This document shows positions 1 to 6,673 of a stretch of DNA of 45,712 nucleotides, in pieces. The translations under genes and the position numbers were made by a program. The stretch is from positions 1-45,712 of the forward strand of contig JBEBSD010000050.1 of NCBI GenBank assembly GCA_040394475.1, written 5' to 3'. Numbering within the stretch: position 1 is the first letter of the stretch; every line of letters starts with the position of its first letter. The notes beneath the pieces are model-generated. The model saw only the letters and a program-made list of their open reading frames with translations. It searched no databases and was not told the origin of the DNA. The stretch is from JBEBSD01 sp040394475 (GTDB lineage Bacteria > Bacteroidota > Bacteroidia > Cytophagales > Spirosomataceae).

Positions 1-436
1 TGCGTAGCTCGTGGTCCAGGTTTTTAAAGAGTGTAATCAGCGTACGGTACTGCCATCTTTCCTTCCCATGATAGAGCAAAATCGGGATGATGGGCGATAC
101 CTTCCTTTCCTGCGCAATTTGTTTCAAATGCCCTGAAGCGATGTAGCTCAGTAATTGTATCGGCGTAAATTTTTCCGGTTTACTTTTATGCTCAAGCAAT
201 AGGGAGATCTTTAACTCCCTGGTGCTGCTCTTTGTACGGCATGAATATACGATGTCGCTGACCGTCTTCTGTAGCTCTTTGGAAATGTAGGTGTCCGAAA
301 GCTGCGTGAGTGTCTGAAAATTGAGTAAGTCCGTCATGTTTTTCGGCAGACACGTCTTGAAATAGTCTATGGCGATGTCTCTGTCTGACAAAATCGCCCT
401 CAGGAATTTATCGTGTATGGAAGCAATAGTGGTCAT
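1..436 (-). CDS. Rpn-family PD-(D/E)XK nuclease / putative transposase, N-terminal part
   Basis: The gene begins at an ATG at 436 and runs off the left edge, so only about 145 N-terminal residues are present. The protein opens MTTIASIHDKFLRAILSD, followed by a region with ELKISLLLEHKSKPEKFTP and PIIPILLYHGKERWQ. These are typical of the Rpn (YhgA-like, Transposase_31) family: LLEHKS is the conserved E-x-K strand of the nuclease core and LYHG is the usual following motif. Rpn proteins are DNA endonucleases that promote RecA-independent recombination; they are not classical transposases and have no terminal repeats. A 123-bp piece of this gene (76-198) recurs almost identically at 1768-1890. 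The frame is intact as far as it can be seen. Confidence 0.82.
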   Translation of the reverse strand, partial: MTTIASIHDKFLRAILSDRDIAIDYFKTCLPKNMTDLLNFQTLTQLSDTYISKELQKTVSDIVYSCRTKSSTRELKISLLLEHKSKPEKFTPIQLLSYIASGHLKQIAQERKVSPIIPILLYHGKERWQYRTLITLFKNLDHELR

Positions 437-481
437 GATGTATGTATAGCGTGTATTAGGATAAAGGTAAGGCTTTTGGAG

Positions 482-513
482 GAGAAAACCAGGGTAGGGG
501 TTACCTCAATTTT
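482..513. repeat. ~30-bp dispersed repeat, first copy
   Basis: The motif GAGAAAACCAGGG, a short variable stretch, then GGTTACCTCAATTT recurs at 1697-1727. Both copies lie near an Rpn gene or fragment, but in a different order relative to it, so this is not a simple extension of the Rpn duplication. Function unknown. Confidence 0.5.
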
Positions 514-516
514 TTG

Positions 517-1362
517 CTACTGATACTTGAAAATTCTGGAACGCTCATGAGAATATCCGGGATCCGTCACCATTTGTGTAGGATACCGACGGGCGTTGTA
601 CGTATACGAATAGTTGGTTTCATAATTAAGTTCCAGTGAACCTTCTTTATAGAAGGTGGTATGCTTCAGTGGGTTGTTTGGTGAGAAATTATCAAAAATC
701 AGCTCTGGTAACAGCGTTCCCAATTGCCTGTACAGAAGATGATACGGGTTGTTGTAATCATCATATTCAAAGGAGGAATGGATTTGAATGTATCGAATTG
801 GAAATGAGAACGGCGGACGTGAGGTCAAACCGTGCAAAGTCTTTCTGATGATTCTGTTTTTGTTATCATATTCAAAAATGATTCTGGAAATACCATTGAG
901 CTCCGATGGTGCATGACAGATAATGGAATCAAGTTTATCTCCGGTATGGAAAAAGCTGACCAGCGGGATATTCGTACTATACGAAGGCCAATGGGGTACG
1001 TCATTGCTGCTGCTTTGCGAGAAAGTACTGTCTATTTTTATTCCCTGAACAGCGGCGCCCTCCCATATAAAGCCATATTGCAAATAGTATTCGCGAATTC
1101 GGATACTTTCTTCCCCTCCAAACCAGCTATACGATGTATCAACGCGCGACCTTATTGCAGCGCTCAATCGATGCCGGTCATCGTAACGGAATATATTATC
1201 ACCCATTGAGGTTAGTAAATCGTTCTCATAGATAAGATCACCCAACGATTGGATGTACACTACCTTTAGTGGTTGTGGCTCCGGACTTCTGTCATTTTTA
1301 CAGCCGGAAGTAAAAAGAAGAAGCAATGGTATGAACGCGAGAATTGCGGTCTTTGATATCAT
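517..1362 (-). CDS. Outer-membrane or periplasmic lipoprotein of unknown function
   Basis: This is a 281-residue protein with a type II signal peptide: a positively charged start, a hydrophobic stretch, then lipobox LFTSGC with the lipidated cysteine at residue 21. The mature part carries spaced tyrosine/aspartate motifs (FRYDDRHRL, FEYDNKNRII, FEYDDYNNPYH, YSYTYNARRYP). They resemble the YxYDxxNR strands of RHS-like or DUF4595-type Bacteroidota lipoproteins, so an extended beta-strand fold is likely. No catalytic motif is visible. It stands alone on the minus strand between two Rpn loci. The start is supported by the signal peptide. The exact family is not certain. Confidence 0.75.
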   Translation of the reverse strand: MISKTAILAFIPLLLLFTSGCKNDRSPEPQPLKVVYIQSLGDLIYENDLLTSMGDNIFRYDDRHRLSAAIRSRVDTSYSWFGGEESIRIREYYLQYGFIWEGAAVQGIKIDSTFSQSSSNDVPHWPSYSTNIPLVSFFHTGDKLDSIICHAPSELNGISRIIFEYDNKNRIIRKTLHGLTSRPPFSFPIRYIQIHSSFEYDDYNNPYHLLYRQLGTLLPELIFDNFSPNNPLKHTTFYKEGSLELNYETNYSYTYNARRYPTQMVTDPGYSHERSRIFKYQ

Positions 1363-1401
1363 GCACGTAAATTAAAATCGACTTTAATCTATTCACACTA
1401 A

Positions 1402-1512
1402 CTAGTTCCAATCTTCGCCCGGCTTTCGGACCAGGGCTTCCTGCCTGAGTTTCAACATTTCGCGGAAACATTTGATGTTGTGGCCTTGGTGTACTTTCTT
1501 ACGGTCAGACAT
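1402..1512 (-). pseudogene. Truncated XRE/HTH regulator, N-terminal remnant
   Basis: A 36-residue frame starts at ATG 1512 and reads MSDRKKVHQGHNIKCFREML, then KLRQEALVRKPGEDWN and a stop. It closely resembles the first helices of a common Bacteroidota XRE-family protein (typically HxGxNIKRFREMLGIKQEALA...LGDDW). The rest of the HTH and the whole C-terminal part are missing: the frame ends in TAG and the lipoprotein gene lies just beyond. Changes at normally conserved places (KRF to KCF, LGDDW-like to KPGEDW) suggest decay. Family assignment is from memory of the motif only. Confidence 0.55.
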
Positions 1513-1523
1513 AGCGGCAGGTT

Positions 1524-1672
1524 TGGCTTCGACAGACTCAGCCACCAGGCTTCGGCCCTTCGAATGCCTCAGGACAGGCTGGTTCGGGGACGCCCAGTCA
1601 GCCACCGGGTGTCCATCGAAGGGTGGTTCCTGAGCCCGCGGTCCGCCGATGCGGTCGAAGGGAGGGATTGAT
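1524..1672. repeat. Degenerate GTCGAA-type intergenic repeat cluster
   Basis: A GC-rich stretch carries several variants of a short element, including GGCTTCGACAGACTCAGCCACC, CCTTCGAATGCCTCAGGACAGG, CATCGAAGG and GCGGTCGAAGGG. It belongs with the GGTGAGCGAAGTCGAA elements at 12449-12580. The open frames across it are repeat-derived and not believable genes. Confidence 0.5.
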
Positions 1673-1696
1673 AGGGCTAAGATAGGGATTCCGGAA

Positions 1697-1727
1697 GAGA
1701 AAACCAGGGGGAGGGTTACCTCAATTT
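1697..1727. repeat. ~30-bp dispersed repeat, second copy
   Basis: Second copy of the GAGAAAACCAGGG...GGTTACCTCAATTT motif found at 482-513. It precedes the Rpn fragment at 1768-1890. Confidence 0.5.
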
Positions 1728-1767
1728 GGGGTAAATGAAGGAGACCACGAATTCACGGCAGCGCCCG

Positions 1768-1890
1768 GCAAAATCGGAATGACGGGCGATACCTTCCTTT
1801 CCTGCGCAATTTGTTTCAAATGCCCTGAAGCGATGTAGCTCAGTAATTGTATCGGCGTAAATTTTTCCGGTTTACTTTTATGCTCAAGCA
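1768..1890 (-). pseudogene. Internal fragment of an Rpn-family nuclease gene
   Basis: This 123-bp stretch matches 76-198 with only a few differences and encodes the same peptide core (EHKSKPEKFTPIQLLSYIAS onward to PVIPIL). Homology stops abruptly at both ends: the upstream N-terminal part and the downstream LYHG motif are replaced by unrelated sequence. An open frame of 71 codons (1721-1936) covers it but joins unrelated flanks. It is a recombination relic rather than a working gene. Confidence 0.75.
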
Positions 1891-1945
1891 CCCTGGAAGT
1901 TTCGCACGGGATAGCGTTGATTTTTAGTTTCAGCACACGCTTTCT

Positions 1946-1976
1946 TTTGCCATCTTCCGGGTTTTCTTTACCTTTA
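1946..1976 (+). promoter_or_regulatory. Bacteroidota-type promoter for the Rpn gene
   Basis: TTTG at 1946-1949, a 19-nt spacer, then TACCTTTA at 1969-1976, one base off the TTTG-N19-21-TAnnTTTG consensus. It would start transcription near 1983, before the ATG at 2004 and after the in-frame ATG at 1917, so it decides the start. Confidence 0.5.
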
Positions 1977-2003
1977 GGCTACACTACACACACGTATACA
2001 CAC

Positions 2004-2879
2004 ATGAACGAAAAGACACCAATCGGCAGGGGTGGTAAACGGCAAGAGCACTCAAACCGTCACCAGGCCAATCAATACGACAAGATATGGCGGGAAAACC
2101 TGCAGGCAGCCTTACCGGGAATTATTGAAAAGGTCCTCCAGATTGAAGTAGCTCACAGCGAAGACCTGCCGGATAAGCTCCAGATCACCCGGCAGAAAGA
2201 GACCGATTCGCTTCGAAAAATTACTGACAGGCAGGGCCATGTTTTTATCCTCCATATCGAAATCCAGGTTAAGAATGAACCCAACATGGCCTACCGGATG
2301 CTGGAATACCGGGTCATGCTGGCCCAGATTTACAAACTCCCGATCCGGCAATATGTGATCTACCTGGGGATAAAGCCACTGACGATGCCGGCGCAGATCG
2401 ATGCGCCGGGTCTCCACTTTACCTATAGGCTGATCTCCCTTTCCGATTTACCGTACGGCTTGTTTCTGTCTTCCGATAAACCCGAGGAAAAAATCCTGGC
2501 CGTCCTGGCCGATTTTGGAGGAGAGGCCCCCGAAATGGTCATTCAAACGGTTCTGCAGGAGGTGCAAAAGACAGCCGATAGTGACTTCTCCCAAAACCGT
2601 TACCTGCAGCAGTTGCGGGTGATCGTCCAATTACGTAACTTAGTTGTACAATTCGATAAAGCAATGGAAACAGTAGCCAGTTTTTTTAAAGAAGAAAGAG
2701 ACCCCTGGTTCATCAGAGGAGAAAGGAAGGGGCGTGAGGAAGGTCGGCAGGAAACTGCGGAAAAAACAGTCCGCAACATGATCCGGAAGGGTTTTTCGGA
2801 TGCGGATACTTGTGAGGTTTTGGAAGTCACTCCTGACTATGTGGCTCGTATCCGTGAGGAAATGGAGAATGAGAAGTAA
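2004..2879 (+). CDS. Rpn-family recombination-promoting nuclease
   Basis: This 291-residue protein is an apparently intact member of the Rpn/PD-(D/E)XK nuclease family. It opens MNEKTPIGRGGKRQEHS, a tail typical of this Bacteroidota subfamily, followed by NQYDKIWRENLQAALPGIIE. The core has D-S-L-R-K then VFILHIEIQVKNEP, the E-x-Q version of the E-x-K catalytic strand, and a following MLEYRVMLAQIY helix. The C-terminus is charged and ends in a small helix-turn-helix-like segment (RKGFSDADTCEVLEVTP). Family role: DNA endonuclease that stimulates recombination. The ATG at 2004 is preferred to 1917 because a promoter lies between them and a relic at 9032 starts at the equivalent point. Its last ~95 codons are duplicated at 3347-3647. 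Confidence 0.8.
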   Translation: MNEKTPIGRGGKRQEHSNRHQANQYDKIWRENLQAALPGIIEKVLQIEVAHSEDLPDKLQITRQKETDSLRKITDRQGHVFILHIEIQVKNEPNMAYRMLEYRVMLAQIYKLPIRQYVIYLGIKPLTMPAQIDAPGLHFTYRLISLSDLPYGLFLSSDKPEEKILAVLADFGGEAPEMVIQTVLQEVQKTADSDFSQNRYLQQLRVIVQLRNLVVQFDKAMETVASFFKEERDPWFIRGERKGREEGRQETAEKTVRNMIRKGFSDADTCEVLEVTPDYVARIREEMENEK

Positions 2880-3346
2880 ACGCGCTATTTCTACGTTAGA
2901 GAATCGATCAAGTATTTCTTTCAGATAGCACTCTCCTGTGCTTAGTTATTCCCGTACATGCGATGAGATAGGGGCAGGATATAGCTAATGCCGATTCAAG
3001 GGCTCCTTCCAAGAGCAGTATGCGTATGTTTGGTATGAAATGGATGGATAATCAAACTAATTCGCTTCCAGTCAGTGGGAAGTATTTTACCGCGTTGAAA
3101 GCAACTACCACGCTTGAAAATACGGAGAATGAAGTCAGTATCGATACAGAAATAGCATTTGAGATACAGTAAACCTTAACTCTTATCCCGATAAAACGAT
3201 TTGCACCATTATATTCCTGGTCTTTTCTTTTTTGATTTCCATTAAGTGCCGGCAGACATTTTCCACCTTGACTTTTACCAGCGCAGAATAGTAATTGCCT
3301 GGCGGTAAGAGGTACAAAAGCCGATTGCCGAAAGCTGATTTCCGAT
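2880..3346. other. Gene-poor stretch between Rpn gene and Rpn tail relic
   Basis: No convincing gene here. A 50-codon frame with ATG at 3020 and stop at 3172 (MRMFGMKWMDNQTNSLPVSG...) is unidentified and could be the end of a broken gene, since the frame stays open upstream to 2972. At 3324-3340 there is an AAGCCGATTGCCGAAAGCTGATT segment of the intergenic repeat type also seen before clpB (17541-17590). Confidence 0.35.
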
Positions 3347-3647
3347 CTCCCAAACCCGTTACCTGCAGCAGTTGCGGGTGATCGTCCAACTACGTAACTT
3401 AGTTGTACAATTCGATAAAGCAATGGAAAAAGTAGCCAGTTTTTTTAAGGAAGAAAGAGATCCCTGGTTCATCAGAGGAGAAAGGAAGGGAGTCGAGAAA
3501 GGTCGGCAGGAAACTGCGGAAAAGACAGCAAAAGCAGTCCGCAACATGATCCGGAAGGGTTTTTCGGATACGGATATCTGTGAGGTACAGGACGTCACGT
3601 CTGAGTACGTGGCCCGTATCCGTGAGGAAATGGAGAATGAGAAGTAA
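3347..3647 (+). pseudogene. 3' fragment of a second Rpn-family gene
   Basis: The sequence from 3347 is nearly identical to 2590-2879 and encodes the same C-terminal domain (RVIVQLRNLVVQFDKAMEKV ... ARIREEMENEK). It has its own differences, including a three-residue insertion (EKTAKAVRN against EKTVRN) and changed residues near the end. It is therefore the tail of a diverged paralogue rather than a fresh copy. The nuclease core is absent. Weaker similarity continues past the stop to about 3709 against 2880-2937, so the 3' flank was carried along. Confidence 0.75.
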
Positions 3648-3882
3648 ACACACTATTTCAGGGGAACAGAATCGATCAACTATTTTCGGATAGTGCCGCT
3701 CCGGTTGCTGTGGCTTCCGGCAAAAAGGTGATCTCTTTCGATTTCATATTTCCCGTGCCGGCTTATCTCCCGGGCTGTAGACCTTAAAACCGGTAACGGG
3801 CAAGGGCACCTCGCTGTACAAGGTAGGGGGGTACCGGGCGGTCGCAGCAACGTTGTACATTATAGCAAAAGATAAAAGTTGC

Positions 3883-3912
3883 TTGCAAATAGGAAGCTGA
3901 TGATTATATTTG
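3883..3912 (+). promoter_or_regulatory. Promoter for the Hcp-like gene, with long leader
   Basis: A perfect -7 element TATATTTG lies at 3905-3912, with TTGC at 3883-3886 (18-nt spacer) or 3879-3882 (22-nt) as the -33. Transcription would start near 3919, giving a leader of about 170 nt before the ATG at 4090. The leader contains CTGCCGG (4014-4020) and CCGGCAG (4039-4045), able to pair. The rest of 3648-4089 shows no gene. Confidence 0.4.
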
Positions 3913-4089
3913 TATCTGGCTAAAAGTCAGCGACATAGGCGGCAATATCCGCGTAGCCTCCCCTGAACCTGTTTCGCCCGGAATCAGTACGGCAAGGCGA
4001 CAGCAAAAGATAGCTGCCGGATGACGCTTACGGCTAACCGGCAGTTACGGCCAAAATTTTTCAATAACCCTTTCATTCCTAACTATACG

Positions 4090-4584
4090 ATGAAAACTAT
4101 ACTTTTTTACACCATTTTGGTTGCGCTTTTAGGTAACTCTTTCGCAGGGCGGGCTCAAAACATCTATTTGTATTATCCGGCTATTTCCGAAGGGGCAGGC
4201 CCTGAAGGTCATGAGGATGAAATACCGCTCACCAGTATCGCCGGTGGATTTACACATGTCTCCGGCGCTGGCCCCGGTAGTGGCAGGGCTGATTTTCAGG
4301 ATTACCAGGTTACGAAGGAATATGATGTTTCCAGCACAAAGATCATGAGGGACCTCGCTATCGGTAAAGTAACGGATCTCGCTGAGATAAGATTCTACGG
4401 AAATGGAGGGACCATCCTTATTCTTAAAATCGAGCTGAGAGAGGTGACTTTTTCAAGTTACAGCGCGGGAGGAGCTTCCTGCGGCGGTTGCCCTTTGATG
4501 ACAGAAAGTATTTCGATCGGCTTTAGAAAGATAAAAATTGGCGATTTCGAGTGGAATTTAGACACTGGATCTACAAAGTTCTGA
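4090..4584 (+). CDS. Secreted Hcp-like (TssD-family) protein
   Basis: A 164-residue protein with a clear Sec signal peptide (MKTILFYTILVALLGNSFAG, likely cut near RAQ). The mature part follows the Hcp tube fold: IYLYYPAI first strand, GHEDEIPL, a central TKEYDVSSTKIMRDLAIGK segment, LKIELREVTFSSYS, and the final MTESISIGFRKIKI strand. These match the conserved pattern of the T6SS Hcp/TssD family. Classical Hcp has no signal peptide because it is assembled from the cytoplasm, so this exported form probably does another job. The start at 4090 is chosen because it gives the signal peptide. The next gene begins 5 nt after the stop, implying translational coupling. No other T6SS gene is in the window. 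Confidence 0.75.
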   Translation: MKTILFYTILVALLGNSFAGRAQNIYLYYPAISEGAGPEGHEDEIPLTSIAGGFTHVSGAGPGSGRADFQDYQVTKEYDVSSTKIMRDLAIGKVTDLAEIRFYGNGGTILILKIELREVTFSSYSAGGASCGGCPLMTESISIGFRKIKIGDFEWNLDTGSTKF

Positions 4585-4589
4585 CATCG

Positions 4590-5453
4590 ATGAACCGCTT
4601 CGTCATGAATGTTGTACGACTACATTGCCTGTTTCTGAGCATTTCGGCTGGCAGCCTGCTCGCGCAATCGGTTTCGGTACCGGGGAATTGGTCCCTGCAG
4701 GGTAATTTAGCAAGACCCTATCAATCGGCGGTACATCAGAAAATAGAAGCGCTGGCGGTGCTTTCAACAGCCGGATACTATGACAACATGTATGGTGCGA
4801 AAAGCAGACGAGTACCTGATCACGGCGCTTCTCTCCGTATCCGGGCAGACGACTGTGAAGAAAGTTACCTGTGCAGGATCGCAGCATTGCCTGTAAGTCT
4901 CCTTTATTTTAAAGGAGAAAGGCTCGGTCCTGACCAGGTAGTGCTGACGTGGGAAACTTCCTTCGAAGCCAATAACGCAGGGTTTGAGGTTGAAAAGGCG
5001 TTTGCGGCGCCGGGTAATTTTGAAAAGGTCGGGTTCGTTGAAGGCCGCAGCAATTCCGGGAAGGGCGAAAAGTACGAGTTCCCCGACTGGAATACCGACG
5101 GGGACGTCACTTACTACAGGTTGAAACAACTGGATCATGATGGTACATTCGAATATTCCTCTATTATTGCAGTGGCCGGTTTTACGGAACAACTAGCCCT
5201 CATTCCTACTCCTAATCCCGGCCCTCAAAGCAGTATTTTCTTCCAGGTAAAGGGTAATGACAATTCCAGGGAAATTGCGTTTGTGATCGTGAACATCAAT
5301 GGAGTGGCCGTTTATAGAGATAACCGTTTAAAGCTCTCCGATAATAAGCGGATTTCCATAGCCGGATTACCGAAGCTTGCGTCCGGCCTGTACATTGCAA
5401 AAATAACTTCCGGTAATGGGCAATCCACCGCTTTGTTTATGATTACCGACTAA
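4590..5453 (+). CDS. Secreted protein with T9SS type A C-terminal sorting domain
   Basis: A 287-residue protein with an N-terminal signal peptide ending near LLAQ (start at 4590, or ATG 4605). The C-terminal ~80 residues fit a type A T9SS sorting domain: a PTPNPGPQSS linker, paired beta strands (EIAFVIVNINGVAVY), then LPKLASGLYIAKITSGNGQ and a short hydrophobic end. Before it, residues ~110-190 (LPVSLLYFKGERLGPDQVVL, then FEVEKA and YYRLKQLDHDGTFEYSS) form a fibronectin-III-like domain very common in T9SS cargo. The first ~100 residues are not recognised. T9SS sends such proteins to the cell surface or outside. It directly follows the Hcp-like gene with a 5-nt gap, so the two are probably made together. 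Confidence 0.8.
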   Translation: MNRFVMNVVRLHCLFLSISAGSLLAQSVSVPGNWSLQGNLARPYQSAVHQKIEALAVLSTAGYYDNMYGAKSRRVPDHGASLRIRADDCEESYLCRIAALPVSLLYFKGERLGPDQVVLTWETSFEANNAGFEVEKAFAAPGNFEKVGFVEGRSNSGKGEKYEFPDWNTDGDVTYYRLKQLDHDGTFEYSSIIAVAGFTEQLALIPTPNPGPQSSIFFQVKGNDNSREIAFVIVNINGVAVYRDNRLKLSDNKRISIAGLPKLASGLYIAKITSGNGQSTALFMITD

Positions 5454-5568
5454 TCAGTTATGGATAGCTGCGAGCCGAATAAATCACAGAGCCTGGTTTG
5501 AAATCTTGGGCGATCGCTGCCTGGTTGTCCCGTATATTCCCGCCCGCAATGCTATCTGATTTTGTTTG

Positions 5569-6021
5569 CTACCAGATGGTCTCAAAATATTCGCACACAA
5601 TTCCCATGTGTTCCGTTGGGTAGTCTCCGAAGGCTTTCATTTCGTTGGCGTAATATTCCCAGTGTACTTTTTTCCAGTAGTCCAGGCTGCGGTCTCCTTC
5701 ACCTTCGATGTATGCGCACTCGGGCGTGATATGTCTGAATTCAACAAGTTCGACTCGGGTTGTCCTGACGATTGCCTTGGGTTCTCCGTCCCAGTTGGTG
5801 ACAATGGCCAGGTCGCCCACGCGGGGTAGCTTTTTAGAATACGTTTCAAACCACCAGGCAGAAGGAGAAGTAGCCTGCTTTATTTTGTTTACAACGAGTT
5901 CAGCGCATTCGTCGGCATCTTTTTGGTTATCGCAATAGAAAAAAGATTGCGGCCGGCGTATTCCGGCGTATTCCGGGTGTTGTTCCCGGAACTTTCTCCA
6001 ATAGGTTTCAACTAAAGTCAT
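5569..6021 (-). CDS. ASCH-domain protein
   Basis: This 150-residue protein matches the YhfF/ASCH family over its whole length: FFYCDNQKDADECAELVVNK, then ATSPSAWWFE, LPRVGDLAIVTNWDGEPKAI, VRTTRVELVEFRHIT, the EGEGDRSLDYWKKVH motif and a VCEYFETIW end. ASCH domains have a PUA-like beta-barrel and are thought to bind RNA or a modified nucleotide; a few have amidohydrolase or nuclease activity. No specific function can be given. The ATG at 6021 is chosen because the family starts close to the first aromatic helix; an upstream ATG at 6063 would add 14 residues. It is divergent from the DUF4180 gene. Confidence 0.8.
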   Translation of the reverse strand: MTLVETYWRKFREQHPEYAGIRRPQSFFYCDNQKDADECAELVVNKIKQATSPSAWWFETYSKKLPRVGDLAIVTNWDGEPKAIVRTTRVELVEFRHITPECAYIEGEGDRSLDYWKKVHWEYYANEMKAFGDYPTEHMGIVCEYFETIW

Positions 6022-6209
6022 TTTTCCATTTGTTGCTATTTGTACTACCCCTCCGTCCGGCAAGTTAAACGGATAATTAGAGTCTGCAATGATTGTCTAG
6101 ACAGAAGGAGCTCCAATTTACCGGCAGACAGGCAGGGCCTTGTTCCGTAAAAGCATTATCTTTCCCGGAAGACAACGCCGGACACCGGTTGAAAACCAAC
6201 TTACCTTCT

Positions 6210-6575
6210 ATGAACCTACAATCTCACAAAGCCGGCGATAAAGCCGTTGCTGAAGTAATTTCAGACACGATCATCGTGCACAACACGGAAGACGCGCTGG
6301 ACCTGCTGGGCAATGTCTATTACCAGGGATTCGACTGCCTGGTGCTTCATCAGAAAAATATCACACCGGATTTTTTCGATTTAAAGAATAAAATGGCGGG
6401 GGATATTCTTCAGAAATTTTCCAATTACCGCATGCGCCTGGCGATAGTAGGCGATTTCTCAACGTTCACAAGCAAAAGCCTGCGGGACTTTATTTACGAA
6501 AGCAACAGGGGGAAGCATATCCATTTCGTGGCCTCTGTCAGGGAAGCGTTGGAGGGCTTCTCTGACAATTCTTAG
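6210..6575 (+). CDS. DUF4180 domain protein
   Basis: The protein has 121 residues when begun at ATG 6210 (MNLQSHKAGDKAVAEVISD). It follows the DUF4180 pattern: DALDLLGNVYYQGFDCLVLH, then NITPDFFDLKNKMAGDILQK, FSNYRMRLAIVGDFS and TSKSLRDFIYESNRGKHIHF. The domain is small, cytoplasmic and alpha/beta; its function is unknown, and STAS-like folds have been suggested. The frame stays open upstream to an ATG at 6093, but family members start near residue 40 of that longer frame. The UvrA-like gene follows 98 nt downstream with its own promoter. Confidence 0.8.
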   Translation: MNLQSHKAGDKAVAEVISDTIIVHNTEDALDLLGNVYYQGFDCLVLHQKNITPDFFDLKNKMAGDILQKFSNYRMRLAIVGDFSTFTSKSLRDFIYESNRGKHIHFVASVREALEGFSDNS

Positions 6576-6610
6576 CCGGGGCCGGCCAAAAAATACTTCC
6601 GCGTCCGGAC

Positions 6611-6641
6611 TTGGTTGGAGGAGCTCTTTTTGATAACTTTG
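6611..6641 (+). promoter_or_regulatory. Bacteroidota-type promoter for the UvrA-like gene
   Basis: TTGG at 6611-6614, a 19-nt spacer, and a perfect -7 element TAACTTTG at 6634-6641. The start point would be near 6648, so translation must begin at the ATG at 6674 rather than at the in-frame ATG at 6611. Confidence 0.6.
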
Positions 6642-6673
6642 CCGCCCTTTCAAAAAAAACTCACGTTCCTGTT

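Noticed and set aside
1917..2003. Earlier start codon for the Rpn gene at 1917
   Set aside because: A near-consensus promoter at 1946-1976 lies downstream of it, and the Rpn relic at 9032 starts at the point equivalent to 2004.
3183..3345. Minus-strand frame resembling a T9SS tail (LPPGNYYSALVKVKVEN...)
   Set aside because: Only a short strand-like match, no upstream gene, and it runs into the antisense of the Rpn tail; too weak to call.
1..3647. Insertion sequence made by the Rpn 'transposase' genes
   Set aside because: No terminal inverted repeats or target duplications surround any copy, and the family is now understood as recombination-promoting nucleases.
3960..4010. TPP-riboswitch-like string (CCTGAACCTG...CGGAATCAG...CGGCAAGG) in the Hcp-gene leader
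   Set aside because: The essential CUGAGA half and the matching P1 stem are missing and the downstream gene has no link to thiamine.
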